NCBI GenBank assembly: GCA_040382935.1
Contig: JBEIEP010000008.1
Coordinates: forward strand, 1-64,000
DNA from: JALQUL01 sp040382935
GTDB taxonomy: Bacteria > Pseudomonadota > Gammaproteobacteria > Burkholderiales > Burkholderiaceae_C
Direction of reading: 5' to 3'
DNA length: 64,000 nt
This document shows, piece by piece, positions 1 to 6,287 of this stretch (its first letter is position 1; each line of letters starts with the position of its first letter). The notes under the pieces are model-generated. The model searched no databases. It worked only from the letters and a program-made list of their open reading frames with translations, and had not been told where the DNA came from. The position numbers and the translations under genes were made by a program.

Positions 1-175
1 CCCACTCGGCCATGCCATTGCTCTGGACCAGAATGACCTCTTCTTCTAGCGGCCCCAAGGGATTGGCCCGCATCCAAGCCGCCACGGTTTCCAGCAGCGT
101 CTCGGTGCGGTTGCCGTGCAAGGCCACCAAACCGGGTTGTATGCTGCCAAAGCCTGTGAGTTGGGGGGATGTCAT
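1..175 (-). CDS. recC: Exodeoxyribonuclease V gamma chain (RecC), N-terminal part, cut by window edge
   Basis: RecC is the subunit of the RecBCD helicase-nuclease that recognises Chi. The 58 codons visible here run from an ATG at 175 to the left edge without a stop. They carry the RecC N-terminal signature: a start with QPGLVALHGNRTETLLE, then LEEEVILVQSNGMAEW, the conserved strand and helix of the UvrD-like domain. Of the four recC-like segments in the window this is the only one that could continue into a full gene, because the other three diverge from RecC within the window. Upstream, a reading frame ending at about 277 (tail MHDKLAVRA) may be the end of a preceding gene. Whether the rest of recC is intact lies outside the window. 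Confidence 0.75.
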   Translation of the reverse strand, partial: MTSPQLTGFGSIQPGLVALHGNRTETLLETVAAWMRANPLGPLEEEVILVQSNGMAEW

Positions 176-360
176 GCCTTTTCCAGTTAGCGATTCATTC
201 GGTGGCCTACACGCCACCGCAGCGGACCGTCAAAGGCCCAGGGGGCCGGGGCTGCTGACGGCTTAGGCGCGTACCGCCAGTTTATCGTGCATGGTGCCCA
301 CTTGCATCGCCCAGGCTACGATTGAATCCATAAAGAACCGTTCGACACGACACCGGCAAA
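1..360 (-). repeat. recC 5'-end repeat, copy A
   Basis: About 360 bp here recur at 3508-3866 with only scattered mismatches and roughly one net indel. The repeat holds the first 58 codons of recC, a short spacer, and about 25 codons of an upstream reading frame that ends just before recC. In both copies the homology stops at the same place, just after a CGACACGACACCGG motif. Shorter relatives occur at 2036-2410 (coding part only) and 4926-5110 (degraded). The stretch 176-422 contains no other gene. Confidence 0.85.
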
Positions 361-422
361 GTCAAATGCGCGGCAACCCAAATAGACTTGTAGAAGCCTC
401 GGTGGCTATTGGGCACACCCCT

Positions 423-972
423 TTACCCGTTAAGCGCAACATGCTGTAGCAACATCACCGTTTTGCCATCCTGAATGAGCCCGGTGCGAATACCCGCTAG
501 CGCCTCGGCCAACGACATTTCGATGACTTCTATGTCTTCGCCTTCATCTGCCAAGCCGCCGCCTTCGTTAACACGGTCCTCGGCACGGTACTCTGCGACA
601 AAGAAGTGCAACTTTTCTGTGACCGAACCCGGACTCATATACGCCTCAAACACCTTTTTAGGGGCACGGATACGGTATCCGGTTTCCTCTTGGACTTCTT
701 TGCGAATGCAGGTTTCTGGGTCATCGCCATCCAACAGCCCCGCACATGCCTCAATCAAGTAGCCATCGGCGCAACCGTTGATAAATGCGGGCAATCGAAA
801 CTGGCGGGTCAGTATCACCGTACGACGATGCGGATCAAACAACAGCAAGGCCGCACCATTGCCGCGGTCATAGGCCTCACGCGTCTGGCGCTGCCAACCG
901 CCGTCGCGTCGCCCCAGCTCGAACTCAAACTTGTTGAGAACGTACCAGTTGTTGGATAGGAGGTGCTTGAAC
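423..972 (-). pseudogene. nudK: NudK-like Nudix hydrolase, 5'-truncated
   Basis: The protein matches GDP-mannose pyrophosphatase NudK along its length: YDRGNGAALLLF, then RQFRLPAFINGCADGYLIE, the Nudix region AGLLDGDDPETCIRKEVQEE, MSPGSVTE and the C-terminal IRTGLIQDGKTVMLL. The Nudix box has D where the family usually has the first E. Homology continues upstream of any start codon (LSNNWYVLNKFEFELG, to about 972), and then meets an in-frame stop. The first dozen or so residues and the natural start have therefore been lost at a junction. An internal TTG at 848 would give only a shortened protein that lacks the first strands. It is probably a remnant that was cut when neighbouring cargo was inserted. 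Family assignment is firm; loss of function is inferred. Confidence 0.8.
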
Positions 973-1003
973 TACCCCCTTTTTTTACCAAAATGAAACC
1001 GCC

Positions 1004-1059
1004 TCAGGCTCATTTGTCGTTGGAATCACGCTCCGCGTTCAGGCTCATACGTCATTGGA
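1004..1059. repeat. Pair of 21-bp direct repeats
   Basis: Two near-identical 21-bp units at 1004-1024 and 1039-1059 start with TCAGGCTCAT and end with TTGGA, with three mismatches and a 35-bp period. They lie exactly in the gap between the truncated nudK and the DUF3800 gene. They may be the end of a lost mobile element or binding sites for a protein encoded by it. No function can be assigned. Confidence 0.5.
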
Positions 1060-1154
1060 CAAGGCTAACATTCACCCAGCAAGAGTTATCTCGCTATAAT
1101 AAGTTCTTCGAGGGACAAAAGTCGGCTTCAAGTCGTGTGGTGATTCGGTTCATC

Positions 1155-2006
1155 CTATATCTCTCGATCCTTATCCCAGACACCCGCTCGGCTTTCCAAA
1201 GTTAGCGGGTGTTTTTCATTGAACTCCACCCCAACTTGCACTGGATTTCCCTTTGTCTTAGGGGCTGGCGCATCCAGATCCAATACCCGCGTAAATTTTG
1301 GCCACATGGCATGCAGGTACCGCTCTTCATTACGTTCATAAAAGCGCTGCAAAGCCCACAGTAAATAATCACAGGCTTGCAAACCGGCGCTGGCACTTGG
1401 ATAGCTGCTGTGCACCGCTGTGTAACCGTGCGGCGCAAAGCCAAAGTCACCCTTGAAGCCTTCGTCTATGTTGTCCAGCACTTTTTTCAATATGGCCGTA
1501 CGTGGCTTGCTGCCACGCACGGCAAAAGTGATGTGGCGCTGTGCACCAAACTCACCAAACCGCCCAAACAGTCTGGCAATCAAGTCGTCATAAATTTCGT
1601 GACCATCGGCTTTGTAGCGGTATTTTGCGTCGAGCGCTTGGCGCTGCTGCACTTCTGCCAACAAGATCTCCTTTTCTTTGACCACGGCAGAAAAGCGCAA
1701 GTCGTGCCGCAGCAACAACTTAAAAACCCCGTGCCGCACCTCGGCCATGTCATCTTTAGCGTGGAAAAACAGAGCTGTTTTGCCTGATGCAACTTGCATG
1801 GACGGCACTGCCTTGAGCAAGGGGTCTGCAAGAAACTCAACGCGCAATGCATCCATGTCTGCCTGAAGGGTTGCAGCGTCATCCACCTCAAGCTTGGCAA
1901 CCATGAAGAAGCGCGACACTGCTTCGGTGCCCAGCAACTTTTTGCCATGCCGGCCAAAAAGTGTAGTGTCGCCTGCCTCATCTACAAAGTATTGGACTGA
2001 ACTCAT
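1155..2006 (-). CDS. DUF3800 domain protein
   Basis: This 283-residue protein starts with YFVDEAGDTTLFG, the acidic N-terminal motif of DUF3800 proteins, which are thought to have an RNase H-like fold. It ends with the other family signature, GLQACDYLLWALQRFYE. Family members are common in defence islands and beside mobile elements, and a nuclease role is suspected but unproven. No membrane segment or signal peptide is visible. The ATG at 2006 opens the gene 30 bp beyond the end of the AlpA-RecC chimera, so it may be co-transcribed with it. The gene looks complete. Its boundaries coincide with junctions: the chimera on one side and the direct-repeat pair with broken nudK on the other. Confidence 0.75.
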   Translation of the reverse strand: MSSVQYFVDEAGDTTLFGRHGKKLLGTEAVSRFFMVAKLEVDDAATLQADMDALRVEFLADPLLKAVPSMQVASGKTALFFHAKDDMAEVRHGVFKLLLRHDLRFSAVVKEKEILLAEVQQRQALDAKYRYKADGHEIYDDLIARLFGRFGEFGAQRHITFAVRGSKPRTAILKKVLDNIDEGFKGDFGFAPHGYTAVHSSYPSASAGLQACDYLLWALQRFYERNEERYLHAMWPKFTRVLDLDAPAPKTKGNPVQVGVEFNEKHPLTLESRAGVWDKDREI

Positions 2007-2035
2007 GTACGTTTCAATTCATTGGAGCCGAAAAT

Positions 2036-2632
2036 TTAAATGTTCAATCGACTCAAGTCATACGCCATAGCGGCGCTCTGGCCCACCGCGAAGGGGGCCA
2101 GCGGTGCAAATGGGGGTTGACCTGCAAGACGGGGCAAACAACCCATTGAACGCCACACCATAGAGGCCCGGTCCAAAGGCACGCGTTGGGGCACTGCCGC
2201 CTTGCCCAACACCTGCCGGTAGGTGCGCCACATAAACCGTGCCGGCAACTCCACCCGGTTGGCCGCGCACACGCCGAGGTGCTGAACCAACTGCATCTTA
2301 ACCCACTCGGCCATGTCATTGCTCTGGACCAGAATGACCTCTTCTTCTAGCGGCCCCAACGGATTGGCCCGCATCCAAGCCGCCACGGTTTCCAGCAGCG
2401 TCTCGGTGCGCTTTTCGTGCAACACCTTCACCAGTTCGCGTATTTCCGCATCCGTCCTGCCAGCGATACGCGCCGCCGCAATGACCTGCGCTTCATAGTC
2501 TGGCCAGCCTTCGGCCCTTTGGCCTATGGCAACCCCGGTGGTGAATAACCCGGCACGGATCGCGTTGTAAACGCTTGCGTCCGCCCGGTGCCCCAATACC
2601 CGTTTAATTTCGGGCAACCTCAAGATCAACAT
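2036..2632 (-). pseudogene. In-frame chimera: AlpA-like regulator fused to a RecC N-terminal fragment
   Basis: Residues 1 to about 74 (2411-2632) match small AlpA-like helix-turn-helix regulators of phages and islands (ILRLPEIKRVLGHRADASVY, then AIGQRAEGWPDYE and an LVKVLHEKR tail). At codon R74 the sequence switches to RecC: TETLLETVAAWMRANPLGPL, VILVQSNDMAEWVKMQL, then ELPARFMWRTYRQVLG. It ends soon after FAPLAPFA with a short unrelated tail. The join falls where both genes encode H-x-x-R, which suggests recombination at microhomology. The product would keep a DNA-binding domain and about 120 residues of RecC, far too little for the nuclease complex. AlpA-type proteins often activate integrase genes, but no integrase is present here. 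It is marked as a pseudogene although the reading frame is open. Confidence 0.75.
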
Positions 2633-2750
2633 TGCTAAACCCCTTTAGGCCTCGCTAACGGTTGCTAGCGATTGGGGCCAATGGTGGCTTTTGGGGCTTT
2701 GAAAGTCACCGCGTCAAATAGGTGGATATTTCCAGATTTGACGCATCCGC

Positions 2751-3353
2751 CTAGGTAATTGATTTCCTTAGCTGCGCTACTTCCCGTCTTATCCAATATG
2801 CCCCAGCTTCGCCGCCAAGTTCGTAGTGTGTAAAAACTTCATTTAGCAGATTTGCGGCCCAACCATCCGAAGTGATCGCAGGAAATTCGCCTGAAATTGA
2901 ACGGTGTCGAAAAACCAGATTTTTAGCAATGTTGCTTTTCAATTGCGAATCAAGCTTCCTATTCGTTGCATTGCCGCGCTTGGGTTTCATGCGGTCGCTT
3001 GCCCATGCCACCGCAAGACGGAAATGTTCAAGTGAACGTATTACACCAACGGGATAATCACTCGCATCATTGGGTGACACACTTGTTTTCAATGAATCCA
3101 GAACAAAGGATCCCACTTGAATTTTTTGCACCAGTGGGGCATCAAACGAATGATCCTCCAATGGTTGCCCTACTCGATGATCCAGACTTTTCAACAGTCG
3201 CAACAGGGTATCGGTCGCCTGAAGAATGTCACTTATCTTTGTAAATTGCTCAGTCGGTGAACGGTCAAAGTAGGGATAATTCGACAACCCAATATGCAAT
3301 TCAGCAACCTCCCACACCCATTCTCGCAATTCGTTTAACTGTTTTGCATCCAC
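2751..3353 (-). CDS. Hypothetical protein of about 200 residues
   Basis: I do not recognise this protein. It is soluble in appearance, with no signal peptide or membrane helix. It has a helical N-terminal half and basic patches in the middle (DRMKPKRGNATNRKLDSQLK). The predicted start is GTG at 3353. The frame stays open upstream as far as a stop near 3446, reading SYRLIPDGENRDTLTRRRWF just before the GTG, so either a longer protein or a translational fusion with older sequence is possible. It sits alone between two recC 5' fragments, so it is cargo of a separate acquisition event. Its base composition is more AT-rich than the neighbouring genes, which fits transfer. Confidence 0.45.
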   Translation of the reverse strand: MDAKQLNELREWVWEVAELHIGLSNYPYFDRSPTEQFTKISDILQATDTLLRLLKSLDHRVGQPLEDHSFDAPLVQKIQVGSFVLDSLKTSVSPNDASDYPVGVIRSLEHFRLAVAWASDRMKPKRGNATNRKLDSQLKSNIAKNLVFRHRSISGEFPAITSDGWAANLLNEVFTHYELGGEAGAYWIRREVAQLRKSIT

Positions 3354-3460
3354 CGCAACCCCTGTAACGCCCCGGATAGAAAACCAGCGCCGCCGGGTCA
3401 GGGTGTCCCGGTTTTCACCATCGGGGATCAGCCGATAGCTAGGCGTGGTCTAAAAGTGTT

Positions 3461-3682
3461 CTATGCTGCTTTGAACGGAATCACGTCCGCGCCGCGTGCC
3501 AGCTTGACCCACTCGGCCATGCCATTGCTCTGGACCAGAATGACCTCTTCTTCTAGCGGCCCCAAGGGATTGGCCCGCATCCAAGCCGCCACGGTTTCCA
3601 GCAGCGTCTCGGTGCGGTTGCCGTGCAAGGCTACCAAACCGGGTTGTATGCTGCCAAAGCCTGTGAGTTGGGGGGATGTCAT
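3461..3682 (-). pseudogene. recC: recC 5' fragment (second full start copy)
   Basis: The ATG at 3682 opens the same reading frame as the recC at the left edge, identical in protein sequence through MAEWV. It then diverges at about codon 60 into an unrelated tail (LARGADVIPFKAA) and stops at 3461. At 73 codons it can only be a remnant. The abrupt change marks the left border of the repeated segment. Confidence 0.8.
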
Positions 3683-3866
3683 GCCGTTTCCAGTTAGCGA
3701 TTCATTCGGTGGCCTACACGCCACCGCAGCGGACCGTCAAAGGCCCAGGGGCCAGGGCACCTAACGGCTTAGTAGCGTACCGCCAGTTTATCGTGCATGG
3801 TGCCCACTTGCGTCGCCCAGGCTACGATTGAATCCATAAAGAACAGTTCGACACGACACCGGAAAA
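3508..3866 (-). repeat. recC 5'-end repeat, copy C
   Basis: This is the counterpart of positions 1-360. It includes the upstream reading-frame tail (MHDKLAVR followed by a stop). The tail stays in frame in both copies despite base changes, which suggests that it was coding when it was duplicated. The homology ends just after CGACACGACACCGG, as in copy A. Confidence 0.85.
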
Positions 3867-3946
3867 GCGAAGAAAACGCGGCGAGTCAAGAATTCCTCGT
3901 GAGCGTAGCGGTGAGTCTGCGCAGCAACGCTAAGTGAAAGACTCAT
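3867..3946 (-). pseudogene. 5' stub of an unidentified gene
   Basis: An ATG at 3946 lies 18 bp after the stop of the lipoprotein gene. It opens a frame (MSLSLSVAAQTHRYAHEE) that runs into the recC repeat at about 3866. It is probably the start of the next gene in the lipoprotein operon, cut off by the rearrangement. The identity cannot be told from about 27 residues. Confidence 0.35.
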
Positions 3947-3963
3947 GGTGGGTTTCTCTTCAA

Positions 3964-4803
3964 TTAACGGGTTGTGGCGGCGGGGGACGAACCAATAGGC
4001 TGATTCTTGGGCGCGATGTTCCAGGCGGCTATGTATTTCCATATTTGCGCATCAATCTCGCGCCAGCGTGGAAAGTTGCTGGTGTGGGTTCGCCATATGA
4101 TTTCAAGACCGCCGTATTTGGGGCTGAAATAATGGGTCTGCATAAGTGGAAACCGCGTGGTGACCTGGTAGGGTGGGACCGTAATGCGAAACAGCACATA
4201 TTCCTCAAGATCAGAATCACGTTTGCCATAGCAATATTGCTTATCGCTTTCCGGATCGGGGTTTTTGTAGCAGCGCAGACCGTACTTTTCCTCATACTTG
4301 TCAGGATCAAAAGCGCGGAACGGTCCCGTTGAAACTCTTTGAAACATATTGGGCGGATACGACCCCGGTGCACCGGGCGCCATGGAGATCATGGGCGCAG
4401 GCGTGATTTCGATAATCTCCACCCTGCTTTCATCGAAGTCTTCCCGGTAGTTGTCGGGGGTGTAACCCGAAAAATCGGGCATGTGCATCGTGAACCCCGC
4501 CAGTTTGGCATAGGGTAGCTTTTCCAGTGCCATAGGCGGGCGAAATGAGCTATCTCTGCCGGTGAGCCAATGGCGGTGTGCCCAGAACGCGTGGTACTGC
4601 GGCGGTATGGCCAAAATCAACCCGTCATTGAGTTTGACCAGTGCGGGTTTGCCTGGCCACGTCTTGGCAAACAAGCTATCAGGGTCAAGCACTTGCCCAG
4701 GTTTTAGCGGGGGCTGCATAAAAGCCACGCCTTGGTTATCTCCATCGCAGGCGACGGTCATCAGCATGAGTGCCAAAATAGTGATTCGTTTTAGAAGATT
4801 CAT
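3964..4803 (-). CDS. Predicted lipoprotein of unknown function
   Basis: The start chosen is the ATG at 4803, which gives MNLLKRITILALMLMTVAC, a lipoprotein signal peptide with the lipid-attachment cysteine at residue 19. A longer frame begins at 4833 but would bury the signal. The mature part is about 260 residues, rich in Pro and aromatic residues, with a likely disulfide pair (LRCYKN and KQYCYGK) and no membrane helix. I do not recognise the family. Such lipoproteins are often immunity or accessory factors beside secreted effectors. The truncated gene stub after it may have been that partner, but this is only inference. The gene is surrounded by recC fragments, so it is another isolated cargo piece. 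Confidence 0.55.
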   Translation of the reverse strand: MNLLKRITILALMLMTVACDGDNQGVAFMQPPLKPGQVLDPDSLFAKTWPGKPALVKLNDGLILAIPPQYHAFWAHRHWLTGRDSSFRPPMALEKLPYAKLAGFTMHMPDFSGYTPDNYREDFDESRVEIIEITPAPMISMAPGAPGSYPPNMFQRVSTGPFRAFDPDKYEEKYGLRCYKNPDPESDKQYCYGKRDSDLEEYVLFRITVPPYQVTTRFPLMQTHYFSPKYGGLEIIWRTHTSNFPRWREIDAQIWKYIAAWNIAPKNQPIGSSPAATTR

Positions 4804-4925
4804 CTGATAACTGCCTGTAGGTGGTATGAACAACCCCCACCAAAAAGAGGGCTGATTCGTAACTGTTCACGTCATGGAACTGTAAAACACATATCCAGAG
4901 GCTTCGCTCCGGCCGTGGTGACCTG

Positions 4926-5110
4926 CCACCAAACCGAGTTGTATGCTGCCAAAGCCTGTGAGTTGGGGGGATGTCATGCCGCTTCTAGGTTGATGGGTTC
5001 ATTCAGAGGCGCGCCACCCTCCTGTGCTGGCTGGGCTGCAACACCGGCTCCGCCAAGCACGAGCACTTTTGGGGCCAACGCGTACCGGCAGTTTATCGCG
5101 CAACAGGCAC
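4926..5110 (-). repeat. recC 5'-end repeat, degraded copy D
   Basis: Positions 4926-4980 match the recC start region, with ATG at 4977 and the codons for MTSPQLTGFGSIQ. The coding match breaks off before codon 20. Upstream, a weaker match (CGCGTACC, CAGTTTATCG) to the spacer and upstream-gene tail of copies A and C is visible. This copy is more diverged and therefore probably older. The rest of 4834-5260 contains no gene that I can support, only a short open frame at about 5169-5260. Confidence 0.6.
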
Positions 5111-5263
5111 CCTACCATCACGCCCACACCCGCCAAGGCATTTACCACCCCAGGGCGTAGAAGTGGACATGAAAGACGAGCACAAAAAACCCACGCTCAC
5201 TGTGCTGCGGGGCAAAGCTGAATCCATCTCACCGGCTGATACATGCACCATTAAAAAGTAAAA

Positions 5264-5307
5264 ATGACATAAATTTAGATAAGTGTCATAATTTTAATAG
5301 GTGTCAC
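5264..5307 (+). promoter_or_regulatory. Likely autoregulatory operator of the toxin-antitoxin pair
   Basis: Inverted half sites ATGACA (5264-5269) and TGTCAT (5284-5289) flank an AT-rich core. The half site recurs as GTGTCAC at 5301-5307, just before the antitoxin ATG. Swapped-hairpin antitoxins of the MazE/AbrB type usually repress their own promoter through such palindromes. Confidence 0.5.
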
Positions 5308-5318
5308 TTTTTACTGCA

Positions 5319-5570
5319 ATGGAGCATACCGTGTATGAAATGAAAATATCCGAAGGCGGGCGCGTGGTCATACCTGCGCCCATCCGCCGCAGCCTTGAAC
5401 TGAACGAAGGCGACACCGTGGTGTGGGACATACACGACGGTGAGGTCTACCTCAGCACCCGAAGAAAACAACTCCAAAAAGCCCGCGCTTTGTTTCAAAA
5501 AAGCACCCCACCCGGCACGCAACCGCAACTGGTGAAAGATTTTTTGAACGAGCGGCGCAGCGAAAACTAA
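5319..5570 (+). CDS. AbrB/MazE-type antitoxin
   Basis: This small protein has the swapped-hairpin DNA-binding fold of the SpoVT/AbrB/MazE family: MKISEGGRVVIPAPIRRSLE, then GDTVVWDIHDGEVYL. A charged tail follows that probably binds and blocks the toxin. The start chosen is ATG 5319 rather than the GTG at 5301, because the latter lies inside the presumed operator. It is followed after 14 bp by a PIN-domain gene, the usual antitoxin-toxin order. Pairing an AbrB-type antitoxin with a VapC-type toxin is well known. Confidence 0.85.
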   Translation: MEHTVYEMKISEGGRVVIPAPIRRSLELNEGDTVVWDIHDGEVYLSTRRKQLQKARALFQKSTPPGTQPQLVKDFLNERRSEN

Positions 5571-5584
5571 GGTGATGAACAAGC

Positions 5585-6046
5585 ATGACCGGCAGCAAAA
5601 CAGCACCGGCGCAAGCCACGGTAATCCCCGCCGATGATCAAGAAGACACGCCCTGCTTCGTGCTGGACGCCTCCGCATTGCTCGCCTACTTGAATGGCGA
5701 GCCGGGCGCCGAGCGAGTCCAGCAATGCATTGAGCAAGGGCAAGCCATCATGAGCAGCGTCAATCTTGCCGAAGTGCTCAGCAAATGCGCCGACCAGGGT
5801 ATGAGCAGCGCCGACCAAGCCGACTTGTGCGCCGCCTTACCACTCAAAATTGCTGTGTTCGACACCGCACTGGCCCTGACCAGCGCTTCCCTACGAAGCA
5901 GTACCCGATCACTGGGCCTCTCACTCGGCGATCGCTGCTGCTTAGCGCTGGCGCAGTCACGCAGCGCCACCGCATTGACCGCCGACCACGCGTGGTCACG
6001 CCTTGGACGGGCAGACATTGGGGTAGAACAAATACGGCCGCAATGA
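5585..6046 (+). CDS. PIN-domain toxin (VapC-like ribonuclease)
   Basis: VapC-type toxins are Mg-dependent RNases that cut tRNA or rRNA. The acidic residues expected for PIN catalysis are present: D28 in FVLDASALLAYL, E63 in VNLAEVLSK, and an aspartate in SLGDRCCLALA, with another in TADHAW near the end. The length of 153 residues is slightly above normal because of a variable 20-residue N-terminal extension, so a start further downstream is possible but none is obvious. It forms a two-gene operon with the antitoxin. The pair lies at the border of the restriction genes and probably stabilises the island. Confidence 0.85.
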   Translation: MTGSKTAPAQATVIPADDQEDTPCFVLDASALLAYLNGEPGAERVQQCIEQGQAIMSSVNLAEVLSKCADQGMSSADQADLCAALPLKIAVFDTALALTSASLRSSTRSLGLSLGDRCCLALAQSRSATALTADHAWSRLGRADIGVEQIRPQ

Positions 6047-6287
6047 AGACCTGTTCATAAGCCACAACCTCGGTGCCCGATCTGGATTCAATGCCCATGA
6101 AGTGCCGTCGAACCATTGCTCAGACAGTGACTTGGGCAGTGAATTTCATTCGTTAAGATACCTCCAAACAAGGAGGCGTCAAAACAATGTCACTAAATCG
6201 GTCAACACTGTGTATTTCTGCCCGGCAGATCACACGGTTTCCCTCTTGGTTGTCTGGCGACCATACGCATTGGAAGGTCAAATTGGT

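Noticed and set aside
963..1205. 80-residue plus-strand frame
   Set aside because: No family resemblance, and it lies across the repeat pair and the end of the DUF3800 gene.
3788..4042. 84-residue frame on the minus strand
   Set aside because: It crosses the recC repeat border and the end of the lipoprotein gene; it is a mix of two frames, not a gene.
6102..6287. Longer N-terminus for the helicase-nuclease
   Set aside because: The first 62 codons look non-coding and are not expected in the family; ATG 6288 starts the conserved MTDSVSNPFFDHP.
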